Notes: generated from the letters alone by a model not told the origin. DNA of 64,000 nt from Paguma larvata (GCA_030068075.1 CM057844.1:2852001-2916000); one strand, 5' to 3'. Positions 33,129 to 45,542 are shown, counted from the first letter of the stretch. Program-made: numbers and translations.

Positions 33129-34754
33129 CATTTTTTTCAGAGAATAAATCTGAAGGAAATCTGGAGGAAAATGATACTGAACTGTTTGATATTAAATGGG
33201 CTTAAGCTATTACTTTGTAAATAGTAATTTTATATTATGACTATGTGAGCTTTTATGATTATATTATTTAATTCCATCAATGGTCTTCAACATGGAGTGG
33301 GCCATATGTTAGCACCTTCATAGGTGAACATTCCATGTCACATGAAGACTTAGGGGTGTGTGAGACCCTTATAAGTTTCTATATGGATTTGGAGTGTCTG
33401 TGGGTCTCAAGCTACAATAGTAAATGTGCTCCCTGTGAATAACTGGAAGACCAGTTCTGAAAGAACAGGACATCTGAAAGTTTTCTGACATCTCCAGAAA
33501 GCAAAGCCTCCTAGGGCCTCTGATTTCATCAGAGGTTAGACAAAGTGGAAACTTCTTAGTTTAGTTTATAAACATACACATTCTTTTATGGTCTGTTTTT
33601 CAGCTGGATTTGATATACATGAGTGTAAAGCAAAACTGTCATCAGTTTGTGCCCCTGAAGATTCCTTCTATCTCTTTGGCAGCATGATTCTACTGTTCCT
33701 GGAATGTTCTTGGTATAAATTATGAATTTACACTTGATTTACCCAGACTGTATTAGCTAGGTCTGTATTTTCCACAGTCCTTCAGAAAAGAATATCTTGA
33801 TTTGGAAAGCTGGACCATAATTCAAAAACTTTCTTCCAGTTTTTATAGCAAATGAAAGTTTACAGAGTAATTCTCATCTGAGTTCAGAGCATGATGGTTT
33901 GCTAACATTGTTTGGAAATGGATTTTCAAAATATTCTCTGTGTTCTGCCAACAGAAGTCAACTATATGACTGATTCTTCCTATCTTCATAACTAATTAGA
34001 GCTATCTATTTATCTACCTATCATCATCTATCATTTTTCTATTTATGCATACTACCTAGTCCCAGAAAAGGCTAGAAACAACATAACAGCAATAACAAAA
34101 AAATAATACTATTAAATAAAATTTAAGTTTTAGTCTTTTATTTTTGGTGATAGTAATTAAGAAGGAGGCAATGGTGAAGATAAACTTTGCCCCCAAAATG
34201 GATGTCTCTGATCAGTTGCTCTTTTCAAACATGAGATGTAACTCCAAATTTCATAGAATGCAAAACAGAAAAAAGAAAAATACATTGCAATGCTTTCCTT
34301 ATAATAAAATAAATTAGGCTATTTTGTTAGGAAAGACAAGCTCTTCTCCAAATATTTCAGCTCTTAGAAGAATCATTTCCTTGGATTTTTAAAAGAAATG
34401 CAATGATCCAATGATCAGTATGGTCAATAGAATTTCTAACACCAAACTCCATATAAGGCAAGAGCACTTCTGTGTAAATCTGAATTCCATGGACATGCTC
34501 ATGGAGAGATTTAAAAATAATAGAGCTTTGGGTGGAGCTCTCTCCTGAGCTATGAGGCATGAGATAAAGTGTAGGGAATCTGAAGTAAAAGGAAAGGGAA
34601 GTGTGTGTTAGACTAGCTGTGTAAAGCATGGGCAGTTTGGGACTGAATGATAACCACCGAGAATCAGAGTGTTCTGGGAATCATATTTCCCTAAATAAAC
34701 ACAGATTCCAGAAACACCTGATATCTGTCATTCTCTGGTGGCTCTTTGCCCCTT
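33125..34754. other. Unassigned intergenic sequence
   Basis: AT-rich. No element, exon or RNA recognised. Confidence 0.4.
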
Positions 34755-34805
34755 CCACAACCATCTCGCATATGTAGGCAATCAATAAATATTTATTGAA
34801 TAGAT
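34755..34805 (+). mobile_element. L2 3' terminal fragment
   Basis: 'TAGGCAATCAATAAATATTT' then 'ATTGAATAGA' is the typical L2/MIR 3' end. Confidence 0.5.
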
Positions 34806-35599
34806 ATCTCACATTCTATCAATATATCATCCTAAGAATGACCTGTTTCTCTCAACACTTTTCTGCATAAACTCTTGCCTGAAAAAAAAATTAAGTAAAA
34901 TAAGCATGATATCTTTGAGTGAGAGAGATTCTTTACTGCATGACATTTATATATTTGGAGTTTAGGTGAAAAGTTTACACTTTTTATTCTTTATGTCTGT
35001 ATATTACCAGTCTTTTTCATGTCACATGCACAGTCAGCAGTCAATTGAGATGCTTTCTTTAAGAGTTACTTCTTCGCAGAAACACAAATTTAGCAGGACA
35101 CAGTGTCCCATCTGTATTGTGAGTAAGCATGTTGAGAGACACTCAAGTGTCTAAACTAAACAAAACTAAAGGCACTAAAGCATTTGAGCCAAGAATGCAC
35201 ACTGGCTCTTACAGAAGAGCAGTATAAGTCCTTGGACATCCATTTATTTCCATTCACAGAAGCCCTCTCCTCTTGAAATTTCATTTTTCTGAGAGATGTC
35301 AGAAAAGGCAACTACTATTTTGGGATTCTTTGAGACTATCCACAACTTTTTTTAAATAATCTTTTTATTAAAAAGTTTCTGGGGTTTTTTTTTGTGTTTT
35401 GTTTTGTTTGATTTTTGCTCATGATTAATTTATTCATTCACTCAGTAGTTTGACTGGCATCTATTGACTACCAAGATGATATGTCTCAGGGAAAGCCAAT
35501 GAATAAAACAGTTATTCTCCTCTGTGGTACTGGAGTTGACAAGTGGTCAGTCTATCTGTGAGGAGTACTAGAGGAGCACAGAGGATAATTATATCAAAT
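34806..35599. other. Unassigned intergenic sequence
   Basis: No feature recognised. Confidence 0.4.
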
Positions 35600-36030
35600 G
35601 TGAGAAAATCACAGATAGGTTTGCAAAACTTCAGACAATCCCAAACTATAGGACGTTTATCAAAATAAATGATGAGTGCCCATTACAGATGTCAAGATCA
35701 TGAAGAGAAAAACTAAGGAAACATCACAGTTTTCAGAAGATCAAAGAAATACAACAATTACATGTAACATGGGATCTTGGAATGGATCCCAGAACAGGAA
35801 AAAAAGACACCTGTGGAAACACTAGCAATCTAGTGAAATTCAAATTTGTTCTTAGTTTATTTAATGGTATTGAATCAATGTGAATATCTTGGTTTTGATA
35901 CTCGTACTGTGGTTAGGTAAGATTTTTGGCATTAGAGAAAGATGGAAAAATAGCACAGGGACTCTGTAACTCTGTATTATTTTTGGTTGGGTCCTATAAA
36001 TCTAAAATTATTTTAAAATATAAGTTAAAA
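35600..36030 (+). mobile_element. Ancient L1M 3'UTR and end
   Basis: Landmarks of an L1M 3' end: 'AAGATCATGAAGAGAAAAAC', 'CATGGGATCTTGGAATGGAT', 'GTATTGAATCAATGTGAAT', 'CTTGGTTTTGATACTCGTAC', 'TGTGGTTAGGTAAGAT', 'TCTAAAATTATTTTAAAAT'. Old and non-coding. Confidence 0.7.
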
Positions 36031-36224
36031 AACTGGATAGCTTCACAGAAGAGGTGTTATTTAAATGGATCTTTAGAGAATAGAGTTTCAGAGACAGCAC
36101 GGAGGGAAGAAGAGATCAAGAAGAGGAATAAAATAGCATGTTTTTTAAAAGACCAGGTTATCTTTGGCTTCTCTGTTGGTGTGTGGAAGGAGGTATAAAA
36201 TAACACAGAGCCTGTAAAGATTGC

Positions 36225-36400
36225 TGGTGAGAGACAGGTCAGAAGTTGTTCTTGAGCAAAGCAGTAACATGATTGCCAATATCATTTAGAAACAGAGGCA
36301 TAGTAGGAATGGGTTGGTTAAGCAGGGGCAGAAAGGGACTCAATAAGACCAGAAAGTCAGCTGCTGAGATAATTAGGAGAGAAAAGTTCATTTCTCTCAC
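36225..36400 (-). mobile_element. L2 fragment, antisense
   Basis: 'GAGCAAAGCAGTAACATGAT' and 'GGTTAAGCAGGGGCAGAAAG' resemble L2 read in reverse. Diverged. Confidence 0.45.
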
Positions 36401-37694
36401 CCAGGATCATTGTTGGAGGCAAGGTAAACATTTGAGAACCATTCTTTAAGGGTGTGGTGGATGGGCAAGGGGACTTATGTGACCCAATGTTCAATCTACT
36501 CACAGCCGCTGTCTGCTGGTCATTATATATGTTTTATTGATGATGGAAAGCGGCAAGAGCCCAGCCAATGGAAGATATTAATTCAGGTGAGGAGTCTACT
36601 GTCCACTCTTTTCATTTTCCTTCTTTGGGTGGACAATCTGGAACAAAGGAAGAAGTCCTCAAGCCACCAAAAGAGGCTTATTGACCATCAATTTGCTCTC
36701 TGCGGAGCTTCAGATTAGTTAAGGATGAATGAATCAGATTCATATGTAGATGATTTCTCTTAGTTTGACATGTGTATTTAACATTTATAAAGGGTAAGGG
36801 CTTTACAAAATGTGCTTGGGGTTTTGTTAAGCTGAAAACATTTTGGAAATGTTGGAAAATAAGCGAGTCTCCTTAGGCTCTTCAATCCTGTTTGTTTTGT
36901 TATCTCAATTTTTGGAGCATGACTATCTCCTTAAAGTCTAGAGTTTTCCAGACTTCAGGATTGAGTCCAACATTGCGTTCCCAGAGGGCACTGGTGAACT
37001 ATCAGAATGTCTAGCAAGGGAGGGCTCCTGGAGACCACCCTCACTTGGCTGCTCTGATAGTGCTGAAATTAGGATTTGGATTATATTTCTTGGCCTGATA
37101 CACTTCTCTTGAAGTGGCCTTCTAATCATCAGGACAGCCAGACAAAGATGGTAGCACAGCGTCTTCAAAATTCTGAGAGTTAAGTTATCAAGTCAACATA
37201 GAAAGTTCAAAAGCACCTTAAAGACAAATGATTTCTGCGTTAAAGAATTAGGAATAAATAGTGAGCCTTGTTTCTAGCCTAAGATGCTGCCACTTTTGGA
37301 GATTTTCACAGTGGAGAATCAGGCCCTGGGGCATGGCAGGCCATGTGAGGGTAGCATGTGGGATATTATGGCTGACGATAGCTAACTTTTCTCTGATGAC
37401 AGCTTCTGCTCCCCATCCAGAGCAAAATGCCAAGAGGAAAGAAAAGTTTAAGCAGATAGTGGAATGTGACCATGGCAGGCTGCTTTGACTAAGACTTGTA
37501 TGAACTTGACTATTTCCTGGGAAAGAAAGAACCAGAATAAAAGAAAAAGAAAAAAGCTAACTAGCCCCATCCTTCCTTGCTAAGAGAAGGAGGCAAATGG
37601 CAAAAAAGAAAGGACATTAGTAGACAAGAAGGAAAATGAGAGGGGAAGATGGAAGTATCATGTAGCCCTGAAATATACTGGTGTTAAATCAAGT
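36401..37694. other. Unassigned intergenic sequence
   Basis: No element or exon recognised. The 88-codon plus frame 36452-36718 and the opposing frames near 37248-37488 have no identifiable domain. Confidence 0.4.
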
Positions 37695-37860
37695 TAGATA
37701 GGGATTCAAGCCCCTCATCAGCACTTACTGTGTCCAATTAATTGACCTGACTGACCTCAGATCCATCACCCATAAAATGGGGATAATAGAAGATGTTCTT
37801 TGAAGAGCTATTCTGTAGAAGAATGTGTGTAAAGTACTTAGCACGAGGTCAGATACCAAA
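37695..37860 (+). mobile_element. MIR SINE
   Basis: 'GGGATTCAAGCCCCTCATCA', 'GCACTTACTGTGTCC', 'CCATAAAATGGGGATAATAG' and 'GTGTAAAGTACTTAGCACG' are MIR landmarks in order. Confidence 0.85.
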
Positions 37861-38319
37861 TTAAAAAAAAAATTAATGAGGGCAGAAACAAAAGGTATGC
37901 TTCAAGAAAATTTTTACCACTTCAGAAGCTGAAGAGATGTAAGACCAAGAGAGGACATGGGACTCTTCCTTCTTATCTCTCAGGAGGGATGAAATATGCC
38001 TAAATTTTGAAAATAGACAGATTTGGGAGCCAGATTTCCTCACTGTGTTAGGGGAATCATCCACAGACCAAAGTGCGTCATGTCACTTCTCTGAACCTCC
38101 AGAGCTTGCTGTTTTTCACACTGGGGCTACAGTTAGCTCAAGATTCTACAACAATCCCCTTTGGGTTCTCTTAGAAGAATCCAGGTTGGGGGAACCACCA
38201 GCCTAAAACTTGCTCCTTCCTGGAGATTTCTGCTACTAGTTCTTTGCTGAATCATCCTTGTCTTCATGATTTCACATCTTTCAGTGGAACTATTTCTTCT
38301 CAGATATATACATATGCAT

Positions 38320-38357
38320 GTTTTGTTTGTTTGTTTGTTTGTTTGTTTGTTTGTTTT
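38320..38357. repeat. (GTTT)n microsatellite
   Basis: About nine TTTG/GTTT units in tandem. Confidence 0.92.
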
Positions 38358-38384
38358 TACTGAATTTCCATTGGGCGAATACCA

Positions 38385-38480
38385 GAGACTACCCAGACCA
38401 ACTGAAGCAGAAAGTCTGGGGTGGGGCCCAGTGATTTGTATTTGAACAAGCACACCTGGACACGCTGAAGTTACCTCAGA
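38385..38480 (-). mobile_element. MER5-type hAT DNA transposon fragment
   Basis: 'GAAGCAGAAAGTCTGGGGTG', 'GGGCCCAGTGATTTGTATTT' and 'GAACAAGCACACCTGG' match half of MER5A in reverse. Confidence 0.75.
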
Positions 38481-38529
38481 GCAATTGTTTTACCTCCTTA
38501 AATAACTGTAGATTCATATCCACGTGATC

Positions 38530-39420
38530 AATCATGATATCATAAGGATAAGTTAATTTCTTATTACTTCTGGGTTTTTTGTCTTGTTAATTTGCTCTAG
38601 AAGTCTCTAGAGTTAGGCTTTATGGGTTTTTTCTTTGTCAATGGGTACATAAATTCCAGTTGCATATCACTGTGGTGTTACCATACATAAATATTTGCTA
38701 TTCTTTTTGCTCTAGATTATCACGTTCTGTGTTAACTCCACGCTTGTCTAATATTACTATCGTGATGTCTAGTTTTCTTTTCATTAGCGTTGGTCTAGTA
38801 AGTCATTACCTATTCTGTTTGTATTTGTTCCTCTTATATGTACCTCATTCTGAAAGTCTTTCTTCAAATAGATATGTTTATCCTACCTGCATTTATTAGT
38901 ATTACTTCATCTAAATGTACTGATTGAACATTACTTTTTATCTTTTACATGTCATTAGCTTAATTTTCAATATACTCTTCATTTCCCTCATTTACTCTAG
39001 AAATTGCCTTACCTTTCTTTATTTGGTCTCCTTTTCTCTCTCCCTCCCTCTCACCCACCCCTACCTTCTTTCTCTCTCCTTCTCTCCCTGTCTGTCTTCC
39101 TGTCTCTCTCTCTCCCTCTCTCTCTTTCAAGTACATGTGTTTGTCTTCTAGTAATTTGGAGGATTTATAGTATATTTTTAGTTTGCCTAGCTGTCATTAT
39201 GATTCATATGCGATAGTTACAAATAATATATATACTTATGTCTTCATTTAAGAAATATAGATAGTGTCTATAGATTCTATGTCCCTATTTTTGCCCACTA
39301 TAATATGTTTTTAATTTCTTTTTGTGGTTCCTTTTACTATAGTTAAAACTTTCTTTAACTTAGTATAAGGGACATCCTTTCTTATTTTTCTGCTTTCGTG
39401 GTGATAGAAAAGCTGGAAGG
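38530..39420 (-). mobile_element. Ancient L1 ORF2 C-terminal part, antisense
   Basis: Antisense landmarks: 'ACATAAATATTTGCTATTC', 'CTTGTCTAATATTACTATCG', 'TTTTCATTAGCGTTGG', 'TTTAGTTTGCCTAGCTG'. A CT-rich tract interrupts it at 39038-39127. Very diverged. Confidence 0.6.
39038..39127. repeat. CT-rich low-complexity tract
   Basis: Nearly pure pyrimidine (CTCTCC, CCTGTCTG) over about 90 bases. Overlapping frames of 70-75 codons are Ser/Leu artefacts. Confidence 0.85.
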
Positions 39421-40781
39421 GTGTCCCCCAGTCTACCCCACCAACCCAGAAACCCTGACTTCCAGCTGGACCTAGCCTGGTCTCTGTTTCAAAATATCGA
39501 CACACAGTTTCCCTGTGGAGAGAAAGACTCAGTGAAATGATAAAACGCCTCTATTTGACAAGAAAATTGCACTTGTTAATCTTAGAATTTTCTTTATCAG
39601 TTTAATCTATTCCCTGGCATGCATAGTAAGTGAACAGTTTTTATTTCTGAATGATAAATATGGGGGGAAATGAGAGGTTCTTGCATTGACATTAATTAAG
39701 TCCTTCGAGAAAGGGGTGATTCATGATTGTGCCGACTAGAAAAAATGTCACTGTGGCTAGACTCATTTTACTGGTTTCAGATTAAAAAAAAAAGTCACTG
39801 TACTTTTTTCAAGGTTTGTTACAGGATCCTGGATAAAGAATGTGTCTTAAAACAACCCAGAATGAACTACTTCCTTATACAGCCATCTCACATTTACAGT
39901 GGTATTTTTCCCTCTTAAAATTTTAAATTTAACTTAATTTAACTCCTTATAGTTAAAAAATCACCATTTCCCCCAATTTCCTCACTACTTCATTCCCTCC
40001 CCAGCTCATAGTAAATTAGCTAGAATTTTCTTCTCTTTCGGCTGCTGTACTCCATTCTCCCAGCCTTTCATGTCTAAAACTGGAAGTCCCTCCCAGATGT
40101 TTGGAGAGACCAAAAAGCTACCCACCTAATTAGAGGCATCCTAGAGGGCTTACACATAACAGGTCACATTTATAGATAAAAGGAAAATCTTTCTCATTCA
40201 GCTAGTGCCCTAAGTTTAGGAACCCTACTGCTATCATCTTCATAAGGGACTATGAATTCCTGAAAGTTTCTGTATTTCTGAATGAAAAAGAGAGTAGATT
40301 TTGTGCTGAGAATAGTATCCTTGTCTTTATTGCCTTCGTCTTCATGAAACCACCTCCAGAGAATGCAGGGGCACTCTGAAGTTGAAGGTGATTCTTGTAA
40401 GCTTCAAGGAATAGGAAACAGGTGCAGGTGGACTTTGACCAAGGGGTTCCGTTGACTCTACACTCCTTCAGTCTTCTGTAAGTAGCAGCTCCTCAGACAC
40501 CTGGCGTGACTGGGAGGCTGGGCAACTAGTGGTAGCATGAACACCCTCTGAAGAAGGAAAAAAGACGGAAGGGATTCTTCTCCAAATTTTCTGGCTATGT
40601 TACTTGGGTTGCCTTGGCTATGAGTAAGGCCATTCCAAAGACAGCATAGAAACAGCTAGAGTTGTCTTGGCAACATCCAATTAAAAAAAATCTGCTACTC
40701 TGCTATCTGCACTATTTTTGTAGATTATAAACTATTCACTGCATTTCCTTAGAGGAAACACTGTAAAATGAATTTATCTGT

Positions 40782-40782
<1 letters not shown>
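39421..40782. other. Unassigned intergenic sequence
   Basis: No repeat or exon recognised. Confidence 0.4.

Positions 40783-40818
<36 letters not shown>
40783..40818. repeat. (TATC)9 microsatellite
   Basis: Nine perfect TATC units; a tetranucleotide STR. Confidence 0.95.
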
Positions 40819-40820
<2 letters not shown>

Positions 40821-41989
40821 GCTATTTTGGCTCTCCAGTAGCCAAAGTCTTTATTTTGACAAGCACATCTGAATGCACAACTCTCCCTCACCTCTATCTG
40901 TAGCAGATATTGCTGGTGCCTTGTTCATACCTTCTCAGCACTCATTTCTACATTGAAAGACTCCCTACTCTGCACTTATTCTGACTGTTGAACACACTCA
41001 TTTTGCCTATATGGTGAGCCAGAAGCACCAGAGACTCAATATTCTTCCTAAAAACAGCCTTTGACCAATGGTGTATGAGTTATGGAGAATATCTGAACTT
41101 CTTTGCCCCTCAGGTGGGCTGACTCTGTAGTATGTCGTTCAGAGGTCCTAAATGGGATGAAACTCCACTTCCCTTCAGGATTAACCTCTTGATGAAGAAT
41201 CCTTGATGGGCTAGTCATATAAGGTATACCAGCTGGAAATCAGTGAGTAGGAAGAACATGAGAGCTACTCAAAGCAACGAGCTATCCAGGAAGCTAAAAC
41301 TAGGCCCAGATAAACTTATCAACTCAATCAATAAAGAGGAAGTCAGCTCTGAGAACTAACAGATGATGTCATGGATTGTTTATGGGTGTGGGGAGTTCTC
41401 TGACTATGGCAGCATTTAAATAAAGAATGGAAAATCAGGTGGCAGCGTTCTGAAAAGGAGAACTGAACAACAGATTAGGAGACATAACTGTAAAACCTTT
41501 TTCCAAGAGTGAAATTCTCTGGGTACAGTCCCAGCTACTTGGTGACTGAGTAACATTATTACTAACTCCACCCCTTCTTTTCCTCTGTTTTGAGTTTACA
41601 TATTTGAATGGTGACCTTGAATAGATATAGTCATGTCACTGTGGATGGAGCCCTGGGACATTTCTGTGGTCAACGAATGTTTATCTGCTCCTCGAATTTC
41701 CAACACTTAGGGCTCAGATAACTTGGAAAGACTATTGTTAAAGTCTCTGTTTTTCTTTGATGAACATCATCTTCATGCCCAGACTGTAAACGAGAATGGC
41801 ACCAATGGCATCCTCTTCACCTTGTGCTATGACTGGACTATCACAGGTACTTGGTAGCTATTTATGGGATGAAAGAAAGTGATCCCTGAGGATAGAAGTG
41901 AGCCATGAGGGTGCAAAGATGAATATGAAATATCTTTTTTCCTATTGACAAATAATTCCAACACAACATTGAAGTAGGTAGAGAGCAGG
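40819..41989. other. Unassigned intergenic sequence
   Basis: No feature recognised. Confidence 0.4.
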
Positions 41990-42930
41990 GAGACAGGCAC
42001 CCAACAAAGGCAAAGGGCATATCAGGAAAGAATTCTTTGAGAAGCTGATAATTGAGATGTCTTAGTGTAGTCCTCCCCTATCTTCAGCTTTCATGAGAAT
42101 CACCTGGGGGATGCCATTAAAATGCTGATTCTGAAACAATGATCAAAGTTGAGCTCAACATTCTGTATTTCTAACAAGTTCCTAGGTGATGTCTATACTG
42201 CCGTTTGGCGGTCACTCTCTGAGGAGCAAAGTCTTACAAGATAAGTAGGTTTTTCAAAAGGGGTGAGAATTCCAGGAAGGGAAAAGGGCATAGAAGCATG
42301 AAGATATGGATAGGAAGTTTTAAAAGATTGTCAAAGCAGAGGATATTTTAGGGTCATGACAGTTTGTTTTATTGCTAATCTTATTTTTTAGGCAGCAGGG
42401 AGTCACCATATGTTTCTAAGAACCAAGTGGCAAGATTGGCTTGGGATTTATATGGGACAACCTGGTGTCTGTGCAGTGAACCATGAGCTGTAGTGGAAAA
42501 ACACATGACCTTTGAGTTATAACCTAGTATAGGAGTGGAGATGAAAGGCAGTGAGGGATTCACCTGCACATGGGATCTAGGGGTGGAGAAATGGGGATAT
42601 ATTTGTACAAAGTTTAAGAAATAGAATCAACAGGCCTTCTTGATTAAGAATAGATGGAAGTGCAGTAACTAGTAAATAAAAATGTCATTAAGATTTCTTG
42701 ATTGGGAGCTTGGGTGGGTGATTGCACATTGACCGAGATGGATGATACTAGAAGAGGAGCAGCAAGACTATAGGAAGACAATGAATTCAGTTACTGATTT
42801 TGAGGATCCCAAGGAACACTCAGAATATATGCACATACACATACACACACATGCATATGCATGTGGGACCAGGGGATGTAAGACACACAGGGAGATTTAG
42901 GTGACCCTTTTTGAAAGGCAAAACAATGAA
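41990..42930 (-). mobile_element. L2 LINE, antisense, split by MER5A
   Basis: L2 landmarks in reverse order: 'GGAAAGAATTCTTTGAGAAG' before the MER5A, then 'GAATTCCAGGAAGGGAAAAG', 'GGCAGCAGGGAGTCACCAT', 'GGTGGGTGATTGCACATTG' and 'ACCGAGATGGATGATACTAG'. A small DNA transposon sits inside it at 42062-42240. Confidence 0.65.
42062..42240 (+). mobile_element. MER5A-like hAT DNA transposon
   Basis: 'TGAGAATCACCTGGGGGATG', 'TATTTCTAACAAGTTCCTAG' and 'GTGATGTCTATACTGC' fit MER5A in the sense orientation, with the middle diverged. It is inserted in L2. Confidence 0.75.
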
Positions 42931-43079
42931 ATGTGTGAATATCAGGATTTAAGAATACAGAAGATTTGAAGATGAATTCGAGATGGTTCTCTCGGAGCCC
43001 CAGAGTGGTGTGCATTACTCTGTCTAATAAGATGGCTGTCCTTAGATCAATGGACAAAAAGACACATCATCTTTATATC

Positions 43080-43165
43080 CTTTCAGCTCTGTCCCTAAGT
43101 AGTTTGTAGACCTCAGGTAAGTCATCTTATCTTTCTGAAAGCCACTTTCTCACTTTTCCTAATTC
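43080..43165 (+). mobile_element. MIR fragment
   Basis: 'AGCTCTGTCCCTAAGTAGTT', 'GACCTCAGGTAAGTCATCTT' and 'CTGAAAGCCACTTTCTCAC' are the MIR core. Confidence 0.6.
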
Positions 43166-43298
43166 TATTTTGTGCAAAGCCCCATTAAACGTAGAACTAG
43201 GTCTAGTTGTATATCATGTGCTCTTTAACATCAGATCAGCACTGCAAAGGAAGCCCAAGGTCTCAAAAAGGAAAGCAAAAATCAAAGCAAACTGTAAA

Positions 43299-44379
43299 CT
43301 CCACACTCGAAAAATGAATAATCCAGTGAAGAAATGGGCAGAAGATATGAATAGACACTTCTCCAAAGAAGACATCCAGAGGGCCAATAGACGCATGAAA
43401 TGATGCTCAATGTCACTCATCATCAGGGAAGTACAAATCAAAACCACACTAAGATACCACCTCACACCAATCAGAGGGGCTAAAATGAACAAATCGGGAA
43501 ACTATAGATGCTGGCGAGGATGTGCAGAAACAGACACTCTCTTACACTGTTGGTGGGAATGCAAACTGGTGCAGCCACTCTGGAGAACTGTGTGGAGGTG
43601 TCTCAAAAAAAATGAAAATAGAACTACGCTATGATCCAGCAATAGCACTGCTAGGAACCTACCCAAGAGACACAGGAGTGCTGATGCATAGGGGCATGTG
43701 TGCCCTTATGTTTACAGCAGCACTTTTGACAACAGCCAAATCATGGAAGGAGACTAAGTGTCCATCAACTGATGAATGGATAAAGAAGATAAAGTACAAT
43801 GGAATACTATGCAGCAATGAGGAAGAACGAAATCTGGCCATGCGTAGCAATATGGATGGACCTGGAGGGTATTATGCTAAGTGAAATAAGTCAGTCAGTG
43901 AAAGACAGATACCATATGTTTCCACGCAAAGGTGGACTTTGAGAGACTTAGCAGAAAGACATGGGGGAGGGGAATAGGGGAAGGAAAAAAGCCACAGAGA
44001 GGGAGGGAGGCAAAACATAAGAGACTCTTAAATACTAAGAACAAATCTAGGGTTGAGAGAGGTATGGGAGGGGGGAGAGTGGGTGACAGGCACTGAGGAG
44101 GGTACTGGTTGGGATGAGCACTGGGTGTTGTATGGAAGCCAATTTGACAATAATCTCACAAAGTCCACCTATTCGTGGAAACATATGGTATCTGTCTTTT
44201 TCTGACTGACTTATTTCACTTAACATAATACCCTCCAGTTCCATCCATCTGGCTACACATGGCCAGATTTCATTTTTTCTCATTGACAATAAAAAGTTTA
44301 AAAAAATAAAAAACAAAAATAAAAAATAAAAGTAAAAATAGAAAAAGAAAGAGAAAAGATTATACCTAAAAAAAAAAAA
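43299..44379 (+). mobile_element. Older L1 3' end (ORF2 end plus 3'UTR), interrupted
   Basis: Flanked by a diverged duplication, AAAGCAAACTGTAAA (43284-43298) and AAAGCGAACTGTAGA (44380-44394). ORF2 sequence runs from 'GTGAAGAAATGGGCAGAAG' through 'CACTGTTGGTGGGAATGC' to the ORF2 stop region, then the 3'UTR and 'ACTGGGTGTTGTATGGAAGC'. Frames 43410-43634 and 43522-43884 are broken ORF2 pieces, so frameshifts are present. The tail is split by a 129-bp antisense L1 piece (44154-44282). Confidence 0.9.
44154..44282 (-). mobile_element. Internal L1 fragment without tail, inserted in L1 tail
   Basis: 129 bp of young-type L1 (ORF2 end to early 3'UTR, from 'CTCACAAAGTCCACC' to 'TTTTTTCTCA') lie antisense inside the older L1's end. 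TTGACAATAA flanks it at 44144-44153 and 44283-44292. There is no poly-A/poly-T and no L1 3' terminus. It is not an exact copy of the matching segment in the L1 at 44728-45525 (for example CCATCTGGCT here against CCATGTTGCT there). Confidence 0.85.
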
Positions 44380-44394
44380 AAAGCGAACTGTAGA

Positions 44395-44711
44395 ATTATT
44401 TGAAATAATTAAGCCTGGTTTCCTCTTAGCTTGTACTACTCTTCTTCTTTCCTGCCTTGTCTGATAGCACTTTCCTTGAGACATAGACCTTTCAACTCCC
44501 CAACGGGCCAAGTAAGCAGTTCCCAATCTGCGTTCTGATAAAACTTTATAAATAATATAGCATCGGATTATCACCCAAAGCATAAAATAAATACACTTAA
44601 GTCCATAATTATATTTAAAAATATGTATATTGACTAAAGAGACAAACTTTCTTACGAATGAATTCCAAATAATATATGAAGACAGTTTCCCTTCCAGAAG
44701 GTGGAACATAA
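44395..44711. other. Unassigned sequence between two L1s
   Basis: No element recognised. It may be part of the L1M that resumes at 45543. The 220-codon minus frame 44047-44709 crosses L1 tails and this stretch and is not a gene. Confidence 0.4.
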
Positions 44712-44727
44712 TCCTCTCCCTTCTTTC

Positions 44728-45525
44728 TTTTTTTTTTAATTTTATAATAGTTTATTTTCAATTTGGTTTACATATAACACCCAGTGTTCATCCCAACACA
44801 TGCCCTCTTTAATGCCCGTCATCCCCTCTCCCCCTTCCCTCATCCCCCTAACCCTCAGTTTTTTCTTAGTCTTTGAGAGTCTCTTATGTTTTATCTCCCT
44901 CTCTCTCTGTGTCTTTTTTTCCTTTCCCCTCTTCCCCTCCCCCTGGTTTTTGCTTAGTCTCACAAATTCCACCTATTCGTGGAAACATATGGTATCTGTC
45001 TTTTTCTGACTGACTTATTTCACTTAACATAATACCCTCCAGTTCCATCCATGTTGCTACACATGGCCAGATTTCATTTTTTCTCATTGCCACGTAGTAG
45101 TCCATTGTATATAAGTACCATAACTTCTTTATCCATTCGTCAAGGACATTCAGATGGCCAACAGACACATGAAACGATGCTCAATGTCATTCATCATCAG
45201 GGAAATACAAATCAAAACCACACTGAGATACCACCTCACACCAGTCAGAGTGGCTAAAATGAACAAATCAGGAAACTATAGATGCTGGCGAGGATGTGGA
45301 GAAGTAGGCACCCTCCTACACTGTTGGTGGGAATGCAAACTGGTGCAGCCGCTCTGGAAAACGGTGTGGAGGTTCCTCAAAAAAATGAAAATAGAGCTAC
45401 CCTATGACCCAGCAATAGCCCTGCTAGGAATCTACCCAAGAGACACAGGAATGCTGATGCACAGGAGCACGTGTACCCCAATGTTCATAGCAGCACTTTC
45501 GACAATAGCCAAATCATGGAAAGAG
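44728..45525 (-). mobile_element. Young L1 with 5' inversion
   Basis: A perfect 16-bp duplication, TCCTCTCCCTTCTTTC, lies at 44712-44727 and 45526-45541. The tail, 3'UTR and ORF2 end lie antisense to about 45141. From about 45142 an ORF2 segment lies sense ('GACATTCAGATGGCCAACAG' to 'AATCATGGAAAGAG'), seen as open frame 45154-45708. In L1 coordinates the two segments nearly meet, with roughly 20 bp missing. Non-functional. Confidence 0.94.
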
Positions 45526-45542
45526 TCCTCTCCCTTCTTTCA

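Noticed and set aside
44047..44709. 220-codon open frame on the minus strand, the longest in the window
   Set aside because: It runs through two L1 segments and A/T-rich tails (Phe/Tyr runs), so it is a chance fusion of repeat sequence.
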